Of a DNA stretch of 19,445 nucleotides, positions 1-7,436 are shown one piece after another. The DNA is from DASTCC01 sp035711465 (lineage in GTDB: Bacteria; Acidobacteriota; Vicinamibacteria; Vicinamibacterales; SCN-69-37). The notes beneath the pieces are model-generated. The model ran no database searches. It was not told the DNA's origin and saw only the letters and a program-made list of their open reading frames with translations. The position numbers were made by a program, and so were the translations under genes. Where the stretch lies: positions 1-19,445 of the forward strand of contig DASTCC010000449.1 of NCBI GenBank assembly GCA_035711465.1, written 5' to 3'. Positions within the stretch are counted from its first letter, which is position 1. Each line of letters opens with the position of its first letter.

Positions 1-338
1 TCGCCGAAGCGGCCGACGAGGTCGTCGGGGCCGCCGGTGCCGGTGTCGTCGAACACCGAACCGGTCTTGACCGTGTTGCGGACGAAGGTCACGCTCCAGT
101 CGCCGCCGTGCTGGCGTCCACGCACGGCGCCGATCCTGAACTCGGAGCCTTCCGCGTCCATGTCGTCGACGCCGTAGAACAGGGCGGCGAGCTCGGGCGC
201 AGATTCCCACTTCGGGACGAAGCTGGCGGTGAGGCCCCAGCGAGGCCGGTCGGACTGAGCCTGGGCGGGTGCTGGCAGCGCCGCGATCAGCGCGATCGCG
301 ACGGCTGAGAGGGTGCAGGCGGAGAGGCGGCTCGACAC
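1..338 (-). CDS. Secreted hypothetical protein, N-terminal part (cut by window edge)
   Basis: The reading frame starts at a GTG (336-338 on the plus strand as CAC) and runs open to the left edge, giving about 112 codons. The GTG is preceded by GAGGAG about seven bases upstream. The first ~28 residues form a typical signal peptide: an Arg, then a run of Ala, Leu, Ile and Val, ending PAPAQAQS. The following sequence includes GLTASFVPKW and GRQHGGDWSVTFVRN, which read like beta strands of an outer-membrane or periplasmic beta-rich protein. I do not recognise the family. It is transcribed divergently from the GAF/kinase gene with about 150 bp between them. The C-terminus lies outside the window. 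Confidence 0.7.
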   Translation of the reverse strand, partial: MSSRLSACTLSAVAIALIAALPAPAQAQSDRPRWGLTASFVPKWESAPELAALFYGVDDMDAEGSEFRIGAVRGRQHGGDWSVTFVRNTVKTGSVFDDTGTGGPDDLVGRFG

Positions 339-487
339 GGGTGACTCCTCGAAAAAAGGCCTGGTGAGCGAGGCCGGACGGAGACACCCCTGGCACGAAC
401 ACGGGAGCTGGGGTGCCCGTTCGCAGCGGCGGATGATACCACGCCGCGAAACATCGGATATCGTAGGGTGGGACGCCGAGCGAACGC

Positions 488-1516
488 ATGGCCATCGACG
501 AAGCGGCGCGGCTGGCCGCGCTTCGACGCTACGACATCCTCGACACCGATCCGGAGCGCGGCTTCGACGACCTGGCGCTCCTCGCTGCGCACATCTGCGG
601 GACGCCGATCGCGCTGATCTCGCTCATCGACGCGAACCGCCAGTGGTTCAAATCGCGCATCGGCGTCTCGATCACCGAAACCGATCGCAGCATCTCGTTC
701 TGCTCGCACGCCATCCAGCAGCGCGATCTCTTCGTCGTCCCCGACGCCCGCGGCGACGCGCGCTTTCGCGACAACCCGATGGTCGTCGCCGAGAACGGCA
801 TCCGCTTCTACGCCGGCGCGCCCTTCGTGACGCCCGACGGGCACGCCCTCGGCACGCTCTGCGTCGTCGATCGCGTCCCGCGCACGCTGACTCGCGAACA
901 GGCCGATGCGCTCGAGGCGCTGAAGCGACAGGTGCAGTCGCAGCTCGAGCTGCGGCTCAACCTGAAGAAGCTGACGCAGGCGCTCGCCGAGCGCGATCAG
1001 GCCGAGGCCGCGCAGCAATCGCTCATCGGCGATCTCAAGTCGGCGCTGGACAAGGAAAGCCGGCTGGCGGCGCTGGTGCCGCTCTCGTCAGCCTGTCAGT
1101 TCAACATGGTGATTCCGGCCGATCCGGCCGCCATCCCGACCGTCACCGACGGCGTGCTGAAGCTGCTGCAGGACAAGGGCTGGAGCGACGACGAGATCAT
1201 GAAGGTGGAGCTGGCGCTGCAGGAGGCGCTGGCCAACGGCATCCGCCATGGCGCCAGGGGCGACAAGACGAAACAGATCCAGTGCTGCGTCACCTGCGAC
1301 GAGCGCGGCGAGATCCTCATCGTCGTCCGCGATCCCGGATCCGGGTTCGATCGTTCGACGGTCGCGCATCCGCTGGCGCCCGAGAACATGCTCAAGTCGA
1401 GCGGCCGCGGCATCTTCCTGATCGATCAACTGATGGACGAAGTCGCGTTCGCCGACGGCGGCCGCGAAGTCCAGATGCGCAAGCGGCGCGAAGCGGCGCC
1501 GGTGACCGGAGTGTGA
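488..1516 (+). CDS. GAF domain / RsbW-type HATPase serine kinase
   Basis: The protein has 342 residues. Residues ~5-160 form a GAF sensor domain; the start LAALRRYDILDTDPE and the phrase LGTLCVVD are typical of GAF proteins attached to signalling modules. A short coiled-coil-like linker (~150-190) leads to a GHKL ATPase domain of the SpoIIAB/RsbW class. Its N-box is ELALQEALAN (241-250, Asn250), its G1 box is DPGSGFD (from 282), and its G2 box is GRG (306-308). There is no dimerisation/phospho-accepting His box, so it should act as an anti-sigma-factor type Ser/Thr kinase or a partner-switching regulator, not a classical histidine kinase. That follows from family knowledge; its substrate is not visible here. 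No STAS antagonist or sigma factor gene is adjacent. The stop overlaps the ribosome-binding region of the DUF4159 gene, so the two are probably cotranscribed. Confidence 0.88.
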   Translation: MAIDEAARLAALRRYDILDTDPERGFDDLALLAAHICGTPIALISLIDANRQWFKSRIGVSITETDRSISFCSHAIQQRDLFVVPDARGDARFRDNPMVVAENGIRFYAGAPFVTPDGHALGTLCVVDRVPRTLTREQADALEALKRQVQSQLELRLNLKKLTQALAERDQAEAAQQSLIGDLKSALDKESRLAALVPLSSACQFNMVIPADPAAIPTVTDGVLKLLQDKGWSDDEIMKVELALQEALANGIRHGARGDKTKQIQCCVTCDERGEILIVVRDPGSGFDRSTVAHPLAPENMLKSSGRGIFLIDQLMDEVAFADGGREVQMRKRREAAPVTGV

Positions 1517-1518
1517 CG

Positions 1519-2277
1519 ATGCCGAGACACCGGTGGCTGCTGATGATCGCGCTGCTCGTCCTGGTGCCGCTCACCGCCCTCGGCCAACGCGGCGATCCCT
1601 TCGGCTTCGGCCGCAGCCGCTTCGGCGTCAACCCGAACGTCCGCTACGACGGCCGCTTCAACATGGTGCGGATCCGCTATCTGGGCAACCGCAGCTGGAG
1701 CGCCGACTATCCGGCGATGGAACGCAACCTGACGACGATGATGAACGAGCTGACGTCGGTGGATGCGATTGCCGACGACAACAACGTCTACACCTTCGAT
1801 GACCCGGAGCTCCTGAAGTACCCGGTGATCTATCTCACCGAGCCGGGCTACTGGTATCCGACGGACGAGGAAGTCGAAGGGCTGCGCCGCTTTCTCGCCA
1901 AGGGTGCGTTCCTCATCGTCGACGACTTCCATTTCGAGAACGAGTGGGCCGTGTTCGAGAACGCGATGCGCCGGGTGCTGCCGAGCGGGCGGATCGAGCC
2001 GCTGACGATCGATCATCCGGTGTTCAACAGCTTCTTCGAGATCAAGTCACTGCGCGTGCCCTACCCGGGGCGGCTCGGGGAGATGGGACTCTACGGCGAG
2101 TTCTACGGCATCCACGAGGGCAACGATCCGGCGCGGCGGCTGATGGTGATGATCAACTACAACATGGACATCGGCGACTACATGGAGTGGTCGGCCACCG
2201 GCACCTACGCGATGGCGCCGACGAACGAAGCCTACAAGTTCATGATCAACTACATCATTTACGGCCTCACGCACTGA
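1519..2277 (+). CDS. DUF4159 family secreted protein
   Basis: The protein has 252 residues. The first ~22 (PRHRWLLMIALLVLVPLTALGQ) are a signal peptide. The body matches the DUF4159 pattern: FNMVRIRYLGNRSWSADYPAMERNL near the start, YPVIYLTEPGYWYPTDEEV in the middle, then GAFLIVDDFHFE and a tail ending NYIIYGLTH. The fold is thought to resemble ThuA/glutamine-amidotransferase-like domains, but no enzymatic function is established. I chose ATG 1519 because GGAG (1508-1511) lies seven bases upstream; a GTG at 1513 in the same frame overlaps the preceding stop and is an alternative. It follows the GAF/kinase gene with only 2 bp between, so they form a likely operon. It converges with the FAH-family gene, leaving 8 bp. 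Confidence 0.85.
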   Translation: MPRHRWLLMIALLVLVPLTALGQRGDPFGFGRSRFGVNPNVRYDGRFNMVRIRYLGNRSWSADYPAMERNLTTMMNELTSVDAIADDNNVYTFDDPELLKYPVIYLTEPGYWYPTDEEVEGLRRFLAKGAFLIVDDFHFENEWAVFENAMRRVLPSGRIEPLTIDHPVFNSFFEIKSLRVPYPGRLGEMGLYGEFYGIHEGNDPARRLMVMINYNMDIGDYMEWSATGTYAMAPTNEAYKFMINYIIYGLTH

Positions 2278-2285
2278 GACGTAGG

Positions 2286-3131
2286 CTACTGCCGCACTGC
2301 TTTATTGCGAAGCACGCCGACGCCTTCGAGCTCGACTTCGATCACGTCTCCCGCCTTGAATGCCTTGGTCGTCTGCGGCGTGCCAGTGAAGATCACGTCG
2401 CCGGGCATCAGCGTGATGTACTTCGTGAGGTAGCTCACGATCGTGTCGACGTTGAACAGCAGGTCCTTCGTCCGTTCCGACTGGACGACTTCGCCGTTGA
2501 GCCGCGTCTGCAGCAGGAGATCGTTGTAGTCGATCCCGGTGACGATCGCCGGGCCGATCGGCCCCCAGGTGTCGGCGGCCTTGGCGCGGAACCACTGCAG
2601 GTCGGCGCTCTGCCAGTCGCGCTCGCTGACGTCGTTGCCGGCGGTGACGCCGAAGATCACTGATGCCGTCTGGCCGGCCGGGACGTTCTTGGCGCGCTTG
2701 CCGATGACGATCACCATCTCGCCCTCGTAGTGCACGTTCTTCGCGTCTTCGGGAAGCACGATGTCGGCGTCGGGTCCGACGATGGACGTCGGGTACTTCG
2801 CGAAGAACCCCGGATAGGCGGCCGGCGCGCGATTGCCGAGATGGCTGCGGTAGTTGAGGCCGACGGCAATCACCTTCGACGGCTCGCACGGCGCGAGCAG
2901 CTTCACGTCGGCGAGCTTGACGGTGGCGCCGGTCGGCGTCGGATTGGCGAAAAGGTCGCCGCTGAGCTCACGAATGACGTCGCCCTCGAGAATGCCGTAG
3001 TGCGTGGCCGTGCCCTGGGCATACCGCACGTACTTGGTGACCGCCTGTTCGGCGCGCACGGCTGACCTGGTCGGAAGGAGCGCGGCGAGAGAGACGGCGA
3101 GCAACGCGACGAGGATCGGGCGAGCTGACAT
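2286..3131 (-). CDS. Fumarylacetoacetate hydrolase family protein with signal peptide
   Basis: The protein has 281 residues. The C-terminal FAH fold is clear. VGLNYRSH (90-97) is the family signature, followed by the metal-binding YEGEMVIVIGK with Glu136 and Glu138, then GVTAGNDVSERDWQ with Asp167. The hallmark DTWGPIGPAIV, NGEVVQ and LMPGDVIFTGTP stretches come next. Family members hydrolyse or decarboxylate acyl-pyruvate-type substrates using Mg2+ or Mn2+; the substrate here cannot be assigned. Residues 1-27 (ARPILVALLAVSLAALLPTRSAVRA) look like a Sec signal peptide. That is unusual, because most FAH-family enzymes are cytosolic. The ATG has GGGAGG upstream, which supports this start. It is divergent from the gamma-glutamyltransferase gene, with a 7-bp tandem repeat between them. 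Confidence 0.9.
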   Translation of the reverse strand: MSARPILVALLAVSLAALLPTRSAVRAEQAVTKYVRYAQGTATHYGILEGDVIRELSGDLFANPTPTGATVKLADVKLLAPCEPSKVIAVGLNYRSHLGNRAPAAYPGFFAKYPTSIVGPDADIVLPEDAKNVHYEGEMVIVIGKRAKNVPAGQTASVIFGVTAGNDVSERDWQSADLQWFRAKAADTWGPIGPAIVTGIDYNDLLLQTRLNGEVVQSERTKDLLFNVDTIVSYLTKYITLMPGDVIFTGTPQTTKAFKAGDVIEVELEGVGVLRNKAVRQ

Positions 3132-3180
3132 GGGCGGCCTCCCGGGCAAACCATATCTCAAGTGCCGCGTCACGCCGGCA

Positions 3181-3245
3181 GCACCCAGCACCCAGCACCC
3201 AGCACCCAGCACCCAGCACCCAGCACCCAGCACCCCAGCACCCCA
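3181..3245. repeat. 7-bp tandem repeat (GCACCCA) in a divergent promoter region
   Basis: Seven consecutive copies of GCACCCA (3181-3229) are followed by two 8-bp variants with an extra C (3230-3245). The minus strand therefore carries nine runs of three or four G separated by TGCT, which fits the simple G-quadruplex pattern. The array fills much of the 145-bp space between the FAH-family gene (minus) and the gamma-glutamyltransferase gene (plus). The repeat is exact, so its copy number may vary by slippage; that is inference. Confidence 0.95.
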
Positions 3246-3276
3246 GTGGTTTATCCTGTCCCCTCCGGAGGCAGAG

Positions 3277-4986
3277 ATGACGATTCGGATTCGCGTGGCC
3301 GCGCTGACGCTTGGCGCTTGTGTCGCGATCGCGGCGGTGCCCCTCACGCAGGAAGCACAACAGCGTCCGACGACGCTCGCCGGTCGGTCGACGGTGTATG
3401 CGCCGCACGCGGTCATTGCCACGAGCCAGCCGCTCGCGAGCGCCGCCGGTCTGGCGGTGATGCAGCGCGGCGGCAATGCCATCGACGCCGCCGTCGCCGC
3501 CGCGGCGGTGCTCACCGTCGTCGAGCCGCACATGGTCAGCATGGGCGGCGATCTGTTCGCGATGGTCTGGTCGGCGAAGGAAGGCACGCTGCAGGGGCTC
3601 AACGCGAGCGGCCGCAGCGGATCGCTGATGACGCGCGAGACGCTGACCGCCCGCGGTCGCACCCGCATCCAGCGCGGGCCCGAGGCGATCACCGTCCCGG
3701 GCGCGTTGTCGGGATGGGCCGCGCTGCTCGAGCGCTACGGCACGATCGCGCTCGCTGATGCCCTTGCGCCGGCCATTCAGCTCGCCGACGAAGGCTTTCC
3801 GGTGTCGCCGATCATCGCCGGCGACTGGGCGGAGCAGGTCGCGTTCCTCAAGCGCGATCCCGGCGCCCGCACCGCGTACTTGATCGACGGCGAGCGGGCC
3901 CCGAAGGCGGGCGAGTGGATGCGCAATCCGGATCTGGCGAAGACCTATCGCGAGATCGCGGCGAAGGGGCCGTCGCACCTCTACGGCGGCGATCTCGGCA
4001 AGCGCATCGCCACCGATCTGCAGGCGCGCGAAGGGTTCCTCACCGCGGAGGACTTCGCGAAGCACAAGGCCGAGTGGGTCGCGCCGGTCTCGGTGCCGTA
4101 CAAGGGCTACCGTCTCTGGGAGCTGCCGCCGAACAGCCAGGGGATCGCCGCGCTCGAGATGCTGCGCCTGCTCGAGACCTACGACCTCAAGAGCATGGGC
4201 CACAACTCGGCCGCGTACCTGCACCACCTGATCGAGGCGAAGAAGATTGCCTACACCGACATCGAGGCCAACGTCGGCGAGCCCGGCGCGATGAAGGTCA
4301 AGCCCGAGGACTTCCTGAACGACGCCTACATCGCCAGTCGCCGCGCGCTGATCGATCCTACGAAGGCCATGACGCGGGTCGAGCCGGGCATCTCGTCGAC
4401 GCAGAGCGACACCATCTATCTCACCGTCGCCGACGCGCAGGGCAACATGGTGTCGCTGATCAACAGCATCTACGACTACTTCGGCAGCGGGATCGTCGTC
4501 CCTGGCACCGGCTTGATCCTTCACGACCGCGGCACGAGCTTCACGATGCAGGAAGGCCGCGCCAACACCGCCGGCCCGGGCAAACGGCCGTTCCACACGA
4601 TCATTCCCGCGTTCGTAACCCGGACGACGCGCACCAGCGGCGTGCTGACCGATGCGAAGGGCGACGAGCCGTTCATGTCGTTCGGCGTGATGGGCGGCGC
4701 GATGCAGCCGCAGGGACACGTGCAGGTGCTGCTCAACGTGCTCGAGTTCGGCATGGACCTGCAAGCCGCGAACGACGCGCCGCGGTTCCGGCACCTGTCA
4801 GGCGTGCGCGTCGCCATTGAAGCGCCGGTCGGCGACGCCGTCCGCGCCGCGCTCACGGCCCTCGGCCACCAGATGGGCAACGAACGCTCGACCGACTTCG
4901 GCGGCGCGCAGATGATCATGAAGCTCGCGAAGGGCTGGGCCGCTTCGTCGGATCCGAGGAAGGACGGGCTGGCGATCGGGTACTAG
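3277..4986 (+). CDS. Gamma-glutamyltransferase family protein (Ntn hydrolase)
   Basis: The protein has 569 residues, the usual length for the family. It starts with a signal peptide (IRIRVAALTLGACVAIAAV), so it should be periplasmic or secreted. The precursor is expected to self-cleave before the nucleophile. Aligned with the E. coli enzyme, Thr379 in STQSDTIYLTVAD falls on catalytic Thr391, giving a ~378-residue large and ~191-residue small subunit. Other family marks are LNASGRSG (substrate-binding Arg region), GPGKRPFHTIIPAF, MGGAMQPQGH (oxyanion Gly pair) and the ending DPRKDG-AIGY. The Ser-Ser pair of the E. coli substrate pocket reads His-Thr here, so glutathione may not be the natural substrate; acylase-like members also belong to this family. 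ATG 3277 has GGAGG five bases upstream. A TATCCT at 3252-3257 could be the -10 box. Confidence 0.92.
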   Translation: MTIRIRVAALTLGACVAIAAVPLTQEAQQRPTTLAGRSTVYAPHAVIATSQPLASAAGLAVMQRGGNAIDAAVAAAAVLTVVEPHMVSMGGDLFAMVWSAKEGTLQGLNASGRSGSLMTRETLTARGRTRIQRGPEAITVPGALSGWAALLERYGTIALADALAPAIQLADEGFPVSPIIAGDWAEQVAFLKRDPGARTAYLIDGERAPKAGEWMRNPDLAKTYREIAAKGPSHLYGGDLGKRIATDLQAREGFLTAEDFAKHKAEWVAPVSVPYKGYRLWELPPNSQGIAALEMLRLLETYDLKSMGHNSAAYLHHLIEAKKIAYTDIEANVGEPGAMKVKPEDFLNDAYIASRRALIDPTKAMTRVEPGISSTQSDTIYLTVADAQGNMVSLINSIYDYFGSGIVVPGTGLILHDRGTSFTMQEGRANTAGPGKRPFHTIIPAFVTRTTRTSGVLTDAKGDEPFMSFGVMGGAMQPQGHVQVLLNVLEFGMDLQAANDAPRFRHLSGVRVAIEAPVGDAVRAALTALGHQMGNERSTDFGGAQMIMKLAKGWAASSDPRKDGLAIGY

Positions 4987-5083
4987 GGGGGTCGGAGGAG
5001 GGTCGGAGGAGGGTCGGAGCCAGCTCCGACCCCACTCCGACCCTGCTCCGACCCTGCTCCGACCCTCCTCCGACCCCTCCCTC
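4986..5083. repeat. 11-bp-phased inverted repeat between convergent genes
   Basis: Three copies of an 11-bp unit GGGTCGGAGGA lie on the left arm. A two-base turn near 5020 (GGAGC-CA-GCTCC) is followed by five copies of the complementary unit, roughly GCTCCGACCCT, on the right arm. The two arms can pair over about 30 bp with few mismatches, making a very strong hairpin. It fills the gap between the 3' ends of the gamma-glutamyltransferase gene and the cupin gene. A bidirectional transcription terminator or transcript-end stabiliser is plausible, although there is no U-tract. The regular 11-bp unit suggests growth by duplication. Confidence 0.9.
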
Positions 5084-5092
5084 GCCACCCCC

Positions 5093-5599
5093 CTATCCAA
5101 ACGTCAGCCCGAACCGCTCGCACAGCCGGGGCACGCTGTCGAAGTCGAACTCGATGCCGTACTCCTTCGCGAGCCGCGTGACCGCGGCCGGGTCGGCGCC
5201 GCTCGAGAGTAGCGGCGCCAGCCGCTGGCAATAGATCTCGAAGCCGCTGGGTACGACCAGTTCGATGACGCGCAGCTCCGTCGCGCCGGCGCTCCAGAAG
5301 GCGTGCCACTGGCCGCGCGGCTTGAGCACGTACGATCCCGGTCCGGCGTAGACGACGTCGTCGCCGAGCAGCACGCCCATCTCGCCGGCGAGCACGATCG
5401 TCATCTCGTCTTCGCGCGAGTGACGATGCAGCGGCGCCGCGAGGCTGCGCGCCGGCAGCGTGTGCTCGATCACCGCCGCCCGGCCGTCGAGCACGCTGCC
5501 AGGGATCTTGTGCACGGTGCCGAGCCGGCCGAGCGGCAGGTCGAGGCCGCCGTCGGGGCCGATGACGTACGGCAGATCGGTCAGTGGTCCGGCCGACAT
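5093..5599 (-). CDS. Single-domain cupin protein
   Basis: The protein has 168 residues with one cupin barrel. Motif 1 is HRHSREDE followed by MTIVLAG, giving metal ligands His58, His60 and Glu65, with Gly72 in the expected place. Motif 2 is KPRGQWHAFW, with His99 as the fourth ligand. The C-terminal ~60 residues (AVTRLAKEYGIEFDFD-SVPRLCERFGL) are a small helical extension common in quercetinase-like or 'cupin 2' proteins from this kind of genome. It probably binds a divalent metal, but the activity cannot be named. There is no signal peptide. It lies 13 bp downstream of the TPR gene on the same strand, so the two are probably cotranscribed. Confidence 0.85.
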   Translation of the reverse strand: MSAGPLTDLPYVIGPDGGLDLPLGRLGTVHKIPGSVLDGRAAVIEHTLPARSLAAPLHRHSREDEMTIVLAGEMGVLLGDDVVYAGPGSYVLKPRGQWHAFWSAGATELRVIELVVPSGFEIYCQRLAPLLSSGADPAAVTRLAKEYGIEFDFDSVPRLCERFGLTFG

Positions 5600-5612
5600 G
5601 TTCGTTCCGCCG

Positions 5613-7319
5613 TCACTTGATGATGCGCGCGCTGCTGAGCGTCACGTCCGCGTGCGCCCACGCCTTCTTGAAGCGTTCGGCGACGCGCGCGGCCTCGTCC
5701 TTCTTGCCCTGGGCCTCGAACGCCTGTTGGAGGCCGAACAGCGACCAGCCGTTCTCGGGGTATTTCTTGAGGTCCTCCCAGAACACCGCCTCGGCCTCGT
5801 CGGCGCGCCCGGCCTCGAGCAGCACGGCGCCGAGATTCTGACGTGCCGGCGCATGCCAGTCGGGCGGTTCCTGATAGATCAGCCCATCCTCGTAGCGCAC
5901 CGCGCGCTCGAGATGGAGCAGCGCCCTGTCCCAGTCCTTGCGCTTGGCCGCGAGCTCGCCGGCGACGACTTCCGGCGCGATGCGGAGCTGCGCGACGCCG
6001 CTGTTCACCGAAAACGTCACCTGGCCGGCGATCGCAGGATCGGCGACGATCCTTTTCAGCGCGTCGAGCTCCTGTTCGGCCTCGGCGAGCTGGTTGCGGG
6101 CGATGAACGCCATCGCCCGCGCGTAGTGGCGCACCCCCCGCGTGAACGGCGCGTCGAAGCGCGGTCCCTTGTCGGCGAGAATCAGGTCCCACTGCCCGAA
6201 ACGCACCATTGCCCAGTAGGGCACGACCAGAAAGCCCTGAAGGATCGGCACCGTGCTGAGGGCGTCCTCAGGCACGGCACCGGCCAGCTTGGTGGCGGAC
6301 TCGAGCGCAAGCTTGCCGCGTCCGCTCGCCGTCGCGCCCATCCAGATGAAGTGCAGATTGTGCGGGTAGTAGGCGATGGGGTAGAGCCCCTGGGCGCGGC
6401 ACTGCGCGATGTAGTCCTCGTCGGCCTTCGCGGCCATCTCGTTGACGCGGATCACGTCGGCATGGCGGCCGACGCGCTGGTAGATGTGCGCCGGCATGTG
6501 GACGATGTGTCCGGCGCCTGGCATCAGCGGCACGAGCCGATCGGCTTCGGCCTCAGCGCGTTCGGGCGTGTCGGTTGCTTCCCACAGATGAATCCACAGA
6601 TGCAGCGCGCCCGGATGGTTCTTGTTCGAGGCGAGCACCTTCTCCAGCTGCGTCCGCACCTCGATCGTCTCGGCGTAGGGCACGCCGTCACGCGTCCAGT
6701 AGTTCCACGGCCGCAGGTTCATCAACGACTCGGCGAAGATCGTGCGCGCGTCGTTGTCCATCGGGAACTTGCGCACCACCTCGCGCATCGCGTCGGCGAA
6801 GGCGCGATTGGCGCGGTCGCGGTCCTCGGGCTTGCCGGTGTAGCGAGCCATCAGCGCGTCGATATAGGCGCGCTCGCGCACCGAGGCGCGCGCCTTGAGC
6901 GACGTCGCCTGCTGCGCGAGCGCCAACGCTTTCGGCTCGTCCTCCGGCGTCATCGTCGCGTTGATGTTCGGACCGAGCACGAACGCCTGGCCCCAGTAGG
7001 CCATCGCCAGCGACGGGTCGAGCCGCGCCGCCTCCGCGAACGAACGGCTCGCTTCGGCGTGATTGAAGGCGAAGGCGAGATTGACGCCCTGGTTGATGAA
7101 CAGCTGCGCTCGCGGCACCGAGGTGCTGACGGGAAAGACGTGGCGGCCGAGGTTCTGCAGGCGCGGCGCGACCGGCTTGCCGGGCTCGGGCGCCTGATCG
7201 TGGCCGGCAGGCTTCTCGTAATGCTTGTGCTGGGGCGCGGGCGTCGACTGGGCGCGGACGGCACCGGATGCCGCGGACAGCGCCACCAGCGCGACGACGA
7301 CAGACAACGGGCGAATCAT
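5613..7319 (-). CDS. Secreted tetratricopeptide-repeat protein
   Basis: The protein has 568 residues. It begins with a clear signal peptide (IRPLSVVVALVALSAASGAVRA) and a His-rich spacer, QHKHYEKPAGHDQ. The rest is mainly helical with TPR-like units, for example FAFNHAEASRSFAEAARLDPSLAMAYWG (~80-110) and the last units near 470-560 (NLGAVLLEAGRADEAEAVFWEDL, GLQQAFEAQGKKDEAARVAERF). No catalytic motif is visible, although the conserved HIVHMPAHIYQRVGRH and YYPHNLHF stretches are rich in His and aromatics. The family is common in Acidobacteriota and Proteobacteria and its function is unknown to me. ATG 7319 is supported by a perfect AGGAGGT (7326-7332) six bases upstream. It is divergent from the winged-helix regulator and upstream of the cupin. 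Confidence 0.85.
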   Translation of the reverse strand: MIRPLSVVVALVALSAASGAVRAQSTPAPQHKHYEKPAGHDQAPEPGKPVAPRLQNLGRHVFPVSTSVPRAQLFINQGVNLAFAFNHAEASRSFAEAARLDPSLAMAYWGQAFVLGPNINATMTPEDEPKALALAQQATSLKARASVRERAYIDALMARYTGKPEDRDRANRAFADAMREVVRKFPMDNDARTIFAESLMNLRPWNYWTRDGVPYAETIEVRTQLEKVLASNKNHPGALHLWIHLWEATDTPERAEAEADRLVPLMPGAGHIVHMPAHIYQRVGRHADVIRVNEMAAKADEDYIAQCRAQGLYPIAYYPHNLHFIWMGATASGRGKLALESATKLAGAVPEDALSTVPILQGFLVVPYWAMVRFGQWDLILADKGPRFDAPFTRGVRHYARAMAFIARNQLAEAEQELDALKRIVADPAIAGQVTFSVNSGVAQLRIAPEVVAGELAAKRKDWDRALLHLERAVRYEDGLIYQEPPDWHAPARQNLGAVLLEAGRADEAEAVFWEDLKKYPENGWSLFGLQQAFEAQGKKDEAARVAERFKKAWAHADVTLSSARIIK

Positions 7320-7395
7320 GACGTGACCTCCTGGCATGCGAGAAACTAGCGTAGGGCGGACCGCCATCCCGGATCCTGATCGAGTCGTCAGCGTG

Positions 7396-7426
7396 CGGTA
7401 ACGATTCGGTAAGATGGGAGCGCTCC
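7396..7426. promoter_or_regulatory. Candidate operator: CGGTAA direct repeat plus palindrome
   Basis: CGGTAA occurs at 7396-7401 and again at 7407-7412, exactly 11 bp apart. Five bases further on, a perfect 10-bp palindrome, GGAGCGCTCC, lies at 7417-7426. OmpR/CadC-type winged-helix proteins often bind tandem half-sites spaced 10-11 bp apart. The gene that starts at 7437 encodes such a domain and the TPR gene diverges from the same 117-bp gap. An autoregulatory site is therefore a reasonable inference, but no binding data exist. Confidence 0.4.
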
Positions 7427-7436
7427 GAACGCCGCA

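Noticed and set aside
313..1518. Upstream extension of the DUF4159 frame
   Set aside because: The frame happens to stay open through the GAF/kinase gene, but the sequence is Arg-rich noise. The signal peptide and ribosome-binding site place the start at 1519.
3181..3245. CRISPR array
   Set aside because: The units are contiguous 7-8 bp copies with no spacers, and no cas gene is present.
2968..4794. Minus-strand open frame (608 codons) opposite gamma-glutamyltransferase, with repeated GCWVLGA units
   Set aside because: The repeated peptide is only the 7-bp DNA repeat read in frame. The opposite strand encodes a complete enzyme with its catalytic Thr.
5460..7349. Long plus-strand open frame (629 codons) opposite the cupin and TPR genes
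   Set aside because: Its product is Arg/His-rich with no recognisable domain. The minus strand has clear TPR and cupin proteins with signal peptide and ribosome-binding site. It is a GC-bias shadow.
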